64,000 nucleotides of DNA from an uncultured Bacteroidia bacterium. GTDB taxonomy: Bacteria; Bacteroidota; Bacteroidia; J057; CALAJH01. The notes under the pieces were generated by a model. That model saw only the letters and a program-made list of their open reading frames with translations. It was not told where the DNA came from and did no database searches. The stretch covers positions 62,001 through 126,000 of the forward strand of contig CALAJH010000001.1 of the NCBI GenBank assembly GCA_937922655.1, read 5' to 3'. The translations under genes were made by a program, and so were the position numbers. Shown one piece after another: positions 8,340 through 16,244 of this stretch (positions are counted from its first letter, which is position 1; the number at the start of each line of letters is the position of its first letter).

Positions 8340-9809
8340 CTATTCCAAGTCGCGATATTCGTAAGCGCCGATGTCGGGTTGGGGGCCGAAGGGACGCGGC
8401 TCGAGGTTGAAGTCGTAAAACGGGGCGAAAAGGGCTTCGGCGGCGTCGCGGGCGGGGCTGGTCGAACGGATGCGGAAATCCCGCTTGAAAACGTTTTCAA
8501 ATTGAGGGTCGCGGTTCATTAAGTTGCCCGCCGACTCCAAGGCGTCGAAGAGTTCAGGCGACGACTCGCGTTTGGCTTTAAATATATTTCGAAAAAGCAG
8601 GATGGACGTCGGTTGGGGATTGCCGAAATCGGCAAGCGAGTACGCAAAACTCCAATCCTTCACCCCCCAAACAATAGAATTAAGCAAGACCAAACGAAGA
8701 GGAAAGTTTTCGCGTATCGTTTCTCCGGCCTCGTTTTTGTATTCCCATGCGTTGCCGGCGGATACGGTCAATCCGTGTTGAACGGAAACCTCGTTGTCGT
8801 TGTAAAACGTGCAATTGAGAAATTCGTACCATCCTCCGAGAGCCATGGCGGCAACGCTTTCACCCGCCCGGGAAAAAACACAGTTCACGGCCGCGACCCC
8901 CGGCGCCCGGCCCGTGTCGGGAGAATAACCCACCGCATACAGGCAATGGGACGCCATGTTGCGAATATCGGTTTGTTCGAGGGTAACTTTGGCACGGACG
9001 GCCGTGGAAATCGAGTCCACCCGAACGCCTATCGTGCCGTTCTTTATCAGTGCATGCTTGACGCGGTTGCCTTGACTGGTCGGGGAAAAAATCAGACCGT
9101 ACCATTGCCCGGCCAACTCTTGATACCTTTCGTTGATGCGGAAGTTGGTCATCAGTACTTCGGCGCCTTTTGCGCCTTCGACCAAAAGCGTACCCTCGAC
9201 CTGCAGTCTCGAAATAAAATTAAAGCGTGCGTCGCGTCGGGCGGTGAAAAAAAGCCGGGTGCCGGCGGGGATGGTCAGCGTGCAACCCTCGGGTACGTAG
9301 AGCGGCCCGTCTATGACGATGGGTTTGTCGTTGGGCAAAACGGCGTTGCAATCGACGGTGTCGAAACGGAAAAAGCGGGCGTCGAGCGTTCGGGCGAATA
9401 AAGCGATGCGGTAAACGACGTTGTCCAATTCGACGACGAGCCGGTCGGTAACGTCCTCGTCGCGCACAACCTCCTTTTGAAAAGTAAAGAACGCATAAAG
9501 GCTGTCGTCTTTTGCGAGTTCGTAATCGGCATGCGTCTGTCCGGCGACGGCGTCAAGCGTGAGCCGAAACGGCGACGATTCCCCGCCTTCAACGTAGACG
9601 CGCTTGATGCGCAGACCTTTGCCCGAACGGTTGTAGATGTAAAGCCGTTGCGTGGGAGAGGGCAGTCCGGAAAAAATGGTGTCGAACTTGACCGAATCGC
9701 GGGGGGAAAAAACCAGTTCCCCTTCGGTTCCGAAGTCGCGCGGCCTCCGGCACGACGCGACCCATAGAACGACCGCTACCGCTCCGACGCAAAAAAAAAG
9801 GCTTTTCAT
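8340..9809 (-). CDS. Lipoprotein with right-handed parallel beta-helix (choice-of-anchor Q type)
   Basis: 489 residues from the ATG giving MKSLFFCVGAVAVVLWVASC, a lipoprotein signal. The N-terminal third has the Bacteroidota pattern FDTIFSGLPSPTQRLYIYN, then RIKRVYVEGGESSPFRLTLD, then an extended-anchor segment. A beta-helix follows (about residues 170-440), with repeated short strands and Asn/Gly turns such as VEGTLLVEGAKG and VKHALIKNGTIGVRVDS. The C-terminus FGPQPDIGAYEY is the hallmark ending of the choice-of-anchor Q group. It is probably surface or periplasmic; a carbohydrate target is possible but unproven. An exact-consensus promoter lies 52 bp upstream and argues against the longer frame that opens before it. 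Confidence 0.8.
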   Translation of the reverse strand: MKSLFFCVGAVAVVLWVASCRRPRDFGTEGELVFSPRDSVKFDTIFSGLPSPTQRLYIYNRSGKGLRIKRVYVEGGESSPFRLTLDAVAGQTHADYELAKDDSLYAFFTFQKEVVRDEDVTDRLVVELDNVVYRIALFARTLDARFFRFDTVDCNAVLPNDKPIVIDGPLYVPEGCTLTIPAGTRLFFTARRDARFNFISRLQVEGTLLVEGAKGAEVLMTNFRINERYQELAGQWYGLIFSPTSQGNRVKHALIKNGTIGVRVDSISTAVRAKVTLEQTDIRNMASHCLYAVGYSPDTGRAPGVAAVNCVFSRAGESVAAMALGGWYEFLNCTFYNDNEVSVQHGLTVSAGNAWEYKNEAGETIRENFPLRLVLLNSIVWGVKDWSFAYSLADFGNPQPTSILLFRNIFKAKRESSPELFDALESAGNLMNRDPQFENVFKRDFRIRSTSPARDAAEALFAPFYDFNLEPRPFGPQPDIGAYEYRDLE

Positions 9810-9861
9810 GAAATGAAACCACCGGGCGTAAAACACCCCGGCTTGCGGATAATTCAAAACA

Positions 9862-9892
9862 CAAATATACGCAATTTGGCGACGACTACAAA
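9862..9892 (-). promoter_or_regulatory. Promoter of the beta-helix lipoprotein gene
   Basis: Minus strand: TTTG (9889-9892), 19-nt spacer, TATATTTG (9862-9869). This is an exact match to the Bacteroidota -33/-7 consensus and leaves an untranslated leader of about 45-50 nt before the ATG at 9809. Confidence 0.7.
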
Positions 9893-10002
9893 AAAACGGC
9901 GTGCTCGCGCGGGGCAAAACGTTTCGACGTCGGCCGAACACACTTTATCCCGCACGAGCGTTCCCAACGCGAAGGAAAATCTTATACGTCTTAAACGCTT
10001 TT

Positions 10003-11304
10003 TTATTGCCCGTGGCTTTGACCGCGATTAACGATGCTCGCCGCGACATCCAAAAGATTGACGACGCCGTCGCCGTTGGCGTCGAGGTATTTACGATTGA
10101 CGTTCACGCCCTTGTAAGAAGCGAAAGTGGACCAGTCGCCGGCGGCGGGCTGGGCCGCCCAAAGCGTGGACACGTTTGCGCGTGCCGGACCCGTTGCGGC
10201 GTAACCCGATGAAATCAAATAAAAGTCGTCCAAATTAACGCTGCCGTTGGCGTTGGCGTCGCCGGGCCAAACCGCCTCGGCGCCAAGGGTAATTGTACGG
10301 GAATCGACGCAGCCTTCGGCGTCCTTTATCCGAACAACGTATACCCCCGCGGCCAAATCGACAAAACCGTTGGACGTTTGATAATTCCCGCCATTGAGCG
10401 AATATTGGTAAGACGACGCGTCGCCGGCGGGCAAGACCCAAATTTGACCCGTCGGCACGCCAAAAACTATCCATTCGGCCGGAATTTGCCTTTCGACCAC
10501 CGTTATCCTAACGGTATCGCGTTCCACGAAACCCACTTGGTCGACGACCTCCAAAACATAATCCGTCGTTTCGGACGGCGAAGCCGTCAATTCATAACCC
10601 GTCGCCAAAACGTCGCCCGAAAGATTTTTCCATTGCACCGCGGTGTAGTTGCCCGAACCGCCCGAAACGGAACCCGTCAACGTCGTCGTCAAACCCAAAC
10701 ATATTTCTTGGTCGGGACCGGCATTGGGAACCAAACGGTTGTAAATCGGGATAAAAAACTTAATGCGTACGGGATTGATACCCGCCTGAACGTTGTTGGC
10801 GTTGATTTCACCACACGTGGGACAAAGACGGATGTATGCGTTGCAAACGATTTCGGCGGAATCGCCCGCGGACGTGGCTTGAAGGGGAACGCCCTGATAG
10901 TTTATACATCCGTGGATACCAATGCGCGTGGTGGCGGGAAAATTGGAAGGAATGGTCATGTTGTAGGGCGTGGACACTTGCGGCGGGGTAACCAGTATGC
11001 CGTTGGCCGTTGCGCCGCTGCGCATGGTTTGGGTAATGCCCGGAGGAAGGTTGTTTACCTGCGTAACCTCCAAACGGGAAATGGTGATGTCGAAACCGTT
11101 AAGTATCGAACCCCGAAGAATATTGATGACAACGGACTCGTCGTAAGGCTCGCCCGCATAACCGGGCGGCAGTTGGGTAGGCGTGGCGCATATCGGTTGT
11201 TGAAGACTCGGCGGCGTACACGCCGAAGTGTCGGGCGTACATTGACCGTAGGCCAAGCCGACGCCGAAAAACACGGTTAGGATAAACGCGGAAATATTTT
11301 TCAT
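10003..11304 (-). CDS. Secreted protein with Ig/PKD-like module and dockerin-like C-terminus
   Basis: 433 residues with a Sec signal (MKNISAFILTVFFGVGLAYG). Residues of about 20-205 are a Cys-containing beta-rich region with no family I recognise. About 205-285 is an Ig/PKD-like module opening NAGPDQEICLGLTTTLTG. About 285-350 is a short SprB-like repeat ending AGVYVVRIKDAEGCVDSRTI. The C-terminus has two calcium-loop-like segments, GDANANGSVNLDDF and DANGDGVVNLLDV, spaced about 50 residues apart, as in dockerin type I or Bacteroidota dockerin-like tails. No T9SS sorting domain follows, so the protein may be retained by the dockerin-like part or exported by another route. The partner is unknown. 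Confidence 0.75.
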   Translation of the reverse strand: MKNISAFILTVFFGVGLAYGQCTPDTSACTPPSLQQPICATPTQLPPGYAGEPYDESVVINILRGSILNGFDITISRLEVTQVNNLPPGITQTMRSGATANGILVTPPQVSTPYNMTIPSNFPATTRIGIHGCINYQGVPLQATSAGDSAEIVCNAYIRLCPTCGEINANNVQAGINPVRIKFFIPIYNRLVPNAGPDQEICLGLTTTLTGSVSGGSGNYTAVQWKNLSGDVLATGYELTASPSETTDYVLEVVDQVGFVERDTVRITVVERQIPAEWIVFGVPTGQIWVLPAGDASSYQYSLNGGNYQTSNGFVDLAAGVYVVRIKDAEGCVDSRTITLGAEAVWPGDANANGSVNLDDFYLISSGYAATGPARANVSTLWAAQPAAGDWSTFASYKGVNVNRKYLDANGDGVVNLLDVAASIVNRGQSHGQ

Positions 11305-11401
11305 TTGAGAAATAAGGATGACAACGCCAAATTACGACGCGTCGGGTTCAATCGAAAATAATTTTCGTTAAAATGCGAAATTAACCCGATGAAATGGGCG
11401 C

Positions 11402-12103
11402 TTACCCTACCCTGCGGGTCGGATTGATTTCGTCGGACTCGATGCTGCCGTCGCGCAATCGGACGATGCGCCGGGCGTATCGGGCGATATCCTCTTCGTG
11501 CGTTACCAAAATGATGGTGTGGCCTTTGGCGTAAAGTTCGTCGAAGAGGGCCATGATTTCGTAGGAGGTTTTGGTGTCGAGGTTTCCGGTCGGTTCGTCG
11601 GCCAAAATAATGGAGGGGTGATTGACGAGGGCGCGGGCGACGGCCACGCGTTGGCGCTGGCCACCGGAAAGCTCGTTGGGTTTGTGGTGCATGCGATCGC
11701 CCAAACCGACGCTTTTCAACGCGGCCTCGGCTTTTTCCATGCGTTTGCGTTTGGAAAGGCCGGCGTAAATCAAAGGCATGGCGACGTTTTCCAACGCCGT
11801 CATGCGCGGCAAAAGGTTAAAGGTTTGAAAAACAAAGCCGATTTCTTTGTTTCTTACCGCCGCCAACCGGGCGTCGGACAAATTGGAAACGTCGGCGCCG
11901 TTGAGCCGGTACGTTCCCGACGACGGCGTGTCCAAACAACCCAATATATTCATCAGCGTGGACTTTCCACTTCCCGAAGGACCCATGAACGCTACGTAGT
12001 CGCCGCGCTCGATAACCAACGAAATCGACCTGAGCGCGTATATCTTTTCCGCGCCCATAACATACTCCTTGCGGATGTTTTCCAATTCAATGACGGCGTT
12101 CAC
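11402..12103 (-). CDS. ABC transporter ATP-binding protein, MacB/LolD/FtsE type
   Basis: 233 residues. The GTG start ([14 protein letters not shown]) is preferred: the only upstream in-frame start is a TTG lying inside the -7 box. Motifs are Walker [14 protein letters not shown]-loop [17 protein letters not shown], signature [15 protein letters not shown], Walker [13 protein letters not shown] and switch His in LVTHEEDIA. The DEPTGNLD form and the [10 protein letters not shown] insertion mark the MacB/LolD clade, which works lipoproteins, peptides or cell-division factors rather than importing solutes. No permease gene is adjacent, so the partner must be encoded elsewhere. Confidence 0.93.
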   Translation of the reverse strand: MNAVIELENIRKEYVMGAEKIYALRSISLVIERGDYVAFMGPSGSGKSTLMNILGCLDTPSSGTYRLNGADVSNLSDARLAAVRNKEIGFVFQTFNLLPRMTALENVAMPLIYAGLSKRKRMEKAEAALKSVGLGDRMHHKPNELSGGQRQRVAVARALVNHPSIILADEPTGNLDTKTSYEIMALFDELYAKGHTIILVTHEEDIARYARRIVRLRDGSIESDEINPTRRVG

Positions 12104-12139
12104 CTGTGCGTCCAAAAACAATTCGGCCTTTCGACAAGG

Positions 12140-12168
12140 CAAAGATACAAAACGAACGTTTATTCAAA
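12140..12168 (-). promoter_or_regulatory. Promoter of the MacB/LolD-type ATPase gene
   Basis: Minus strand: TTTG (12165-12168), 17-nt spacer, TATCTTTG (12140-12147). It places transcription start near 12133 and so excludes the upstream TTG at 12142, fixing the GTG at 12103 as the likely start. Confidence 0.6.
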
Positions 12169-12364
12169 ACGAAATTCAAAACACCACAAACCAACGTCCT
12201 CTTCTTCCAAACGTCTACATGGGTAAGGTAATCGCGGCCGGCGGAGAAAAAACGTCGAATTCGAAGTAAAGGACTTCGCACGCCGAGCATTCGCGTCGGT
12301 TGCACGGTCGGCGTGGCGATTTGCAAGACGGTGAATGATTCTCGTCGCCGTTGTTGTGAACCGG

Positions 12365-13132
12365 TTATAAATCCGCTTTTAAAAATCTTTTTCCCGCCCA
12401 AAATGCGGGGACGGCGGCTTGAACCAGCATCATGCCGACGGCCACGAGCCACCCCAAAGAATCGTCCAAAAACTCTTTGAAAAGCGCGCCGGTAAGCCCC
12501 AAAAGTGCGGCGTTTTCAAGTTTAAGGAGCACGAGGGTTCTTGCCAAATCCACGGGGTTAAGGAACACCAAAATCAAAAGCGGTTTTTCAAAAGGATATT
12601 CCCGAAAAATAAAGACCGATTGTAGCACAAGAGCGTCGTAAACAAAAGTAAAAAAAAGCCAAAACATCAAACCCGCCCCCATGCCCATGGACTTGTCTCT
12701 GATCCAAGAATGAATCCGGAACGACAAAGCGACAAAAACCAAAGACATCAGTTCGCCAACTCCAAACAGAGTCATAGCGGCCTCGGAGCGCGTCCAAAGG
12801 ATTAAAGGCACGCCGACGCCCACGGCGTAGGCGCTTGTCATAGCAAGGGACAAAGCGGCCAAACGCCCGAGATACAAGTTGGCACGACCAATGGGCTGTG
12901 CCGCCAAAAGCGTAACAAACTCGCGAGAATCATACAGATAAGCGACGCCAAAAACGAGGTTCGTCAACGGTACGACGGAGAACACCACGTTTTGAAGGCC
13001 GGCCAACGCTTTGGCCTCGCTCGGCGAAAACCCCAAAAACAACGTCGAAACCGCAAAAAGCAACAACGAGTAGGCAACCACCGTCCGATTGCGTACCACG
13101 TCGCCAAAAATGAGCCTAAATATTAGCCACAT
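12365..13132 (-). CDS. nosY: Nitrous oxide reductase maturation ABC permease NosY
   Basis: 255 residues from the ATG giving MWLIFRLIFGDVVRNRTVV; an ATG 15 bp upstream is also in frame. Six hydrophobic segments are visible, the topology of the NosY/ABC-2 permease. Motifs include the N-terminal RNRTVVAYSLLLFAVS and the FSVVPLTNLVFGVAYLYDSREF segment typical of NosY. It forms the membrane part of the NosDFY machine, which delivers a sulfur or copper species for CuZ-site assembly in the periplasm. It is the last gene of the nos cluster and its start overlaps the end of nosF by 17 bp, indicating translational coupling. Confidence 0.9.
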   Translation of the reverse strand: MWLIFRLIFGDVVRNRTVVAYSLLLFAVSTLFLGFSPSEAKALAGLQNVVFSVVPLTNLVFGVAYLYDSREFVTLLAAQPIGRANLYLGRLAALSLAMTSAYAVGVGVPLILWTRSEAAMTLFGVGELMSLVFVALSFRIHSWIRDKSMGMGAGLMFWLFFTFVYDALVLQSVFIFREYPFEKPLLILVFLNPVDLARTLVLLKLENAALLGLTGALFKEFLDDSLGWLVAVGMMLVQAAVPAFWAGKRFLKADL

Positions 13133-13823
13133 GGGTGAGCCGTGCAAGAATTTTACTTAATTTTTCCTCTCCGTATTGACTTCTAAGCTCGGCAATGGTG
13201 GAAAAAAACAATATTTTGCCGTTGAGAAGATAGGCGACGTGGGTGGCGAGTTCGTCCAAGTCGTTGAGTATGTGGGAGGTGATTAAGATAAGCCTGCCTT
13301 TTTGCGCTTCGTTACGAATTTTTTCTTTGAGTATTTCGGCGGCCCATGGGTCGAGACCGGCGGTAGGTTCGTCCAAAACGTATATTTCGGCGTTGAACAT
13401 AAAAGTCAAGGCGGCGCTCAACTTTTGGGTCATTCCCCCCGAAAGCATGCCCGTACATAAAGGAAAAAAGTCCCGGACGCCAAAGGTATCCAAAAGCTCC
13501 TCGTCCGGATGCTCTACTCCCCGCAGTTGCACAAGGAGTTCGACCACCCGAGCCGTAGTCATATACTCGGGGTAACGAGGCAGTTGGGGCATGTAACCCA
13601 CAAACCGGCGATAATCCCATTGACCGCCAATGTCTTTTCCCATGACCTTGATTTGTCCGCCGTCGTATCGCACCAATCCCAGAAGACATTTGATAAGCGT
13701 GGTTTTGCCACTGCCATTGGCCCCAAGAAACGCCACCGTTGCCGCCCCGGGAAGGTGTAAATCTATTCCGTCAAGCACCTGTTTTTGTCCGAACCTTTTT
13801 TTCAATGCAACAATTTCTACCAT
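13116..13823 (-). CDS. nosF: Nitrous oxide reductase maturation ATPase NosF
   Basis: 235 residues from the ATG giving MVEIVALKKRFGQKQVLDGI; upstream in-frame sequence lies in nosD and has no family similarity. Motifs are Walker A GANGSGKTTLIK, Q-loop YMPQLPRYPEYM, signature LSGGMTQKL, Walker B IYVLDEPTAGLDP and switch His in ITSHILNDLDEL. The sequence groups with drug/NosF-type ATPases. It powers NosY and NosD for copper-site maturation of NosZ. The gene starts 53 bp inside the 3' end of nosD and ends inside nosY, so nosD, nosF and nosY are read as one unit. Confidence 0.93.
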   Translation of the reverse strand: MVEIVALKKRFGQKQVLDGIDLHLPGAATVAFLGANGSGKTTLIKCLLGLVRYDGGQIKVMGKDIGGQWDYRRFVGYMPQLPRYPEYMTTARVVELLVQLRGVEHPDEELLDTFGVRDFFPLCTGMLSGGMTQKLSAALTFMFNAEIYVLDEPTAGLDPWAAEILKEKIRNEAQKGRLILITSHILNDLDELATHVAYLLNGKILFFSTIAELRSQYGEEKLSKILARLTHVANI

Positions 13824-15030
13824 AATGTGGATAAAGGACGGGATGGGTATCGATGAGTTTGTGCGGAATGGATTCAGGAAACGCTTTTTCGAGTCGGTCC
13901 AACATCCAATGCAGAAAACTTCCGACAAAAATCGCGGTATGCGGCGTCTGCTCGATTAGCCTCGAAAAAAGACTTACCGGACGGTAAGCAACGTCTCCAA
14001 CTCCGTCCCGATTAAGGTCGTAACCTTCGTATTTGTCCCAATAATTTTGAGAGAAGGTGTTTTCCACAACGTTGCCGTTGGTGGAAACGTCGAAGGTGTT
14101 GTTAAAAAAATCGTTGGCGTCGACCTTGTTCGATTCACAGCTTGCCTGTATGCGCAGCGCCCAACCGTTGTTGTCAAAGACGTTGTCGGTTATAAGCATT
14201 CGCGACGATCCTTCGACAAACAAAGCCGAAGTGTTATGCAAAAAACAATTGCCGCTTATAGCGCCGTCGGACATGTCTTTGAGCAAAATTGCGTAAGACG
14301 AAGGGCCGTGGTGTTGTACAAAAACGTTGCCAAGCATTTGCACGCGCTTTGAATACATTACCGCGCACCCCGCGCCGTTGCCTTCGAAATGGTTGTCGGC
14401 ATAAACGTCGTCATGAGAAAACATAAAATGCAAACCGTAACGAATGTTGTTCGACGAGACGTTGCCTCGAATTTCGGAGTCGGTTACAAACTCAAAATAA
14501 ATGCCGTCGCGCTGTCCGTTGATACGGTTGTCGGTTATGCGCAGGGCCTCGGATTTCCACGCGTGGATTCCGTTGCCGGCGTTGAACTCTTCACGAAATC
14601 GACCTTCGACAACGTTTCGTTCGATGGTGCATCTGCGGGCCTTTGCCAAATAAACGGCAAAATAACATTGTATAAAAAGGCAATCCGAAATGTGAACGCC
14701 TTCGGCGCCAACGACCTTGAGGCCGGCGCGGTCTTCGAGGTGAGCCGTTCCGGTGTTTTGCAAAACAAGACGACGAATAATTACGCCGTCGGCGGCAACG
14801 GTCATAATTTCACCGCCGTATTGCCCGTCCAAAACGGCATTGCCCCGTCCCAAAAGGACGACGTTCTTTTGGATTACAACGGGCCCCTCCCTATAAATGC
14901 CTTCGTTCAACCAAAGGGTGTCGCCGTTGTCGGCACGCTCCAGCGTCTTCCGCAATCCGCCGGGACGGCACTCCCACTGCGCCGCCCAAATCAAAGCCGG
15001 CGCTAAAAAGAAGAGAATACTTGCGGCCAT
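13771..15030 (-). CDS. nosD: Nitrous oxide reductase maturation protein NosD
   Basis: 419 residues. A signal peptide (MAASILFFLAPALIWA) directs it to the periplasm. Residues of about 40-350 are right-handed beta-helix repeats (CASH/carbohydrate-binding sugar hydrolase type) with many short N-x-I/V turns such as RCTIERNVVEGRF and DSEIRGNVSSNNIRYG. The family motif YWDKYEGYDLNRDGVGDVAYRPV near residue 340-365 is diagnostic of NosD. The last part holds a hydrophobic stretch and a final basic tail. NosD docks to NosFY and hands a metal or sulfur species to NosZ. The start overlaps the 3' end of the NosL-fusion gene by 28 bp. Confidence 0.95.
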   Translation of the reverse strand: MAASILFFLAPALIWAAQWECRPGGLRKTLERADNGDTLWLNEGIYREGPVVIQKNVVLLGRGNAVLDGQYGGEIMTVAADGVIIRRLVLQNTGTAHLEDRAGLKVVGAEGVHISDCLFIQCYFAVYLAKARRCTIERNVVEGRFREEFNAGNGIHAWKSEALRITDNRINGQRDGIYFEFVTDSEIRGNVSSNNIRYGLHFMFSHDDVYADNHFEGNGAGCAVMYSKRVQMLGNVFVQHHGPSSYAILLKDMSDGAISGNCFLHNTSALFVEGSSRMLITDNVFDNNGWALRIQASCESNKVDANDFFNNTFDVSTNGNVVENTFSQNYWDKYEGYDLNRDGVGDVAYRPVSLFSRLIEQTPHTAIFVGSFLHWMLDRLEKAFPESIPHKLIDTHPVLYPHYGRNCCIEKKVRTKTGA

Positions 15031-15983
15031 GTGAGTTTTTGGGCGCCTTCGCGGGACAAATATTCTTTGGCGGCGGCGGTGGATGAAAAAGCCCCGATAT
15101 CCGCCCGCATCGGACTCTTGAACGAAGCATGCGCGACGAACACCGCACTGTCAACGTCGATGAACTCCCCGGTTTTGAGGTAATTGATTACAACCTTGTG
15201 CGATACGTCGGCCTCTTTCAAATTCTCTTTTTTCATGAACCCCACCATGCAGTTGAGGTCGTCGAAAATAAAAACGCGCCCTTTGGCGGTAACGATTTCG
15301 CAACCGAATTTGGGGTCGGTGAGCATCATGCGGCAGTGGGCGCAGGTGTCTTTACCGTATTTAATCGCAACGGGGCCGACGTTGCACCCCCAATGCCAAA
15401 AGGCAACGGCAAGAAACGCGAGGCTCGCCGAAGGCTTGCGCATACGCCGAAGCGCCAATACCAGCGCCAAAACGCCCGCCATAATCAGCAATGCGCCTCC
15501 CAATGCAGGGTACGAATGCACTTCAAAATTGACAATGGTTTTTTTGCCGATTATCGGCGGCGACAAAACCCCAATATCCAAAGGCGCTTTGGGGTCTAGG
15601 TTGCTGCTGTAAGCGTCCAACCATATGGCAAAATCCACAATCCCGGCAACCGCCAATAGAATCAATCCAACGCAAAAAGCGTACAACAGCCAAACGCGCC
15701 CCGTCATCGCCGTCGCCAAGCCCATAAGTCCCAAGCCGCCGATAATCCATCCCAAATATTGAAATTCGGGAAAGTCTTCTTCTTTTAGAACCTTCATGCC
15801 GATGTAATGGTTGAGGCCGTTTATGGTGTCCACATCCCCTCCGAGTTTGTTGTGCGAAATATACATGGTAAGTCCCCCCGGATATTGCGGGGCAAACAGC
15901 AGTATCTGCCAAATAGGCGTAAACAAACCCATAAAAACCAAGAATGAAGCAATCGCGGCAATAATTTTTTCGGTTTTATTCAT
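15003..15983 (-). CDS. NosB-like membrane protein fused in frame to NosL copper chaperone
   Basis: 326 residues. Residues 1-180 form a membrane protein with about four transmembrane segments and the motif APQYPGGL...GLNHYIGM, seen in proteins encoded beside clade II nosZ. From Met181 the sequence starts MRKPSASLAFLAVAFW and reaches HWGC, which looks like a lipoprotein signal, although His at -3 is unusual. It continues as NosL: YGKDTCAHCRMMLTDPKFG and DDLNCMVGF supply the Cys/Met copper ligands. No stop codon separates the halves. The ATG at 15443 could start a separate 146-residue NosL from the same mRNA. Elsewhere these are usually two genes, so this is a real fusion or a read-through arrangement. 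It lies between nosZ and nosD in the nos unit. Confidence 0.8.
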   Translation of the reverse strand: MNKTEKIIAAIASFLVFMGLFTPIWQILLFAPQYPGGLTMYISHNKLGGDVDTINGLNHYIGMKVLKEEDFPEFQYLGWIIGGLGLMGLATAMTGRVWLLYAFCVGLILLAVAGIVDFAIWLDAYSSNLDPKAPLDIGVLSPPIIGKKTIVNFEVHSYPALGGALLIMAGVLALVLALRRMRKPSASLAFLAVAFWHWGCNVGPVAIKYGKDTCAHCRMMLTDPKFGCEIVTAKGRVFIFDDLNCMVGFMKKENLKEADVSHKVVINYLKTGEFIDVDSAVFVAHASFKSPMRADIGAFSSTAAAKEYLSREGAQKLTWPQVFSSF

Positions 15984-16205
15984 GATTTAATTTTTTTGGT
16001 TGTTGTTCAATGCGATAACAAATAACAAGCGCCGTAATACGCGTAAATAATGAAAAAGCCCTCTTTTACGGACGGCAACGCCTCCCCCCGCGAAGAATAT
16101 TCCGATAAAACGCAACGATGCGTTTGTGCGAGCGACGCGTCGTTTTTCATTATTCTCTGTTTGACGTACCGAATTTTAGGTCGAAACCATAGGCCGAAAA
16201 GTAAA

Positions 16206-16236
16206 CGTGGGGCGGGCTTCCCCCCCGCCCCACGCT
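16206..16236 (-). terminator. GC-rich hairpin between nosZ and the NosB/NosL gene
   Basis: An 11-bp perfect stem (16206-16216 with 16224-16234) and 7-nt loop lie 11 bp past the nosZ stop. On the minus strand it is followed by TTTACTTTT, a weak U tract. It may terminate or attenuate transcription after nosZ, or stabilise the 3' end of a nosZ message, setting nosZ apart from the maturation genes in amount. Confidence 0.55.
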
Positions 16237-16244
16237 CCGCTTGC

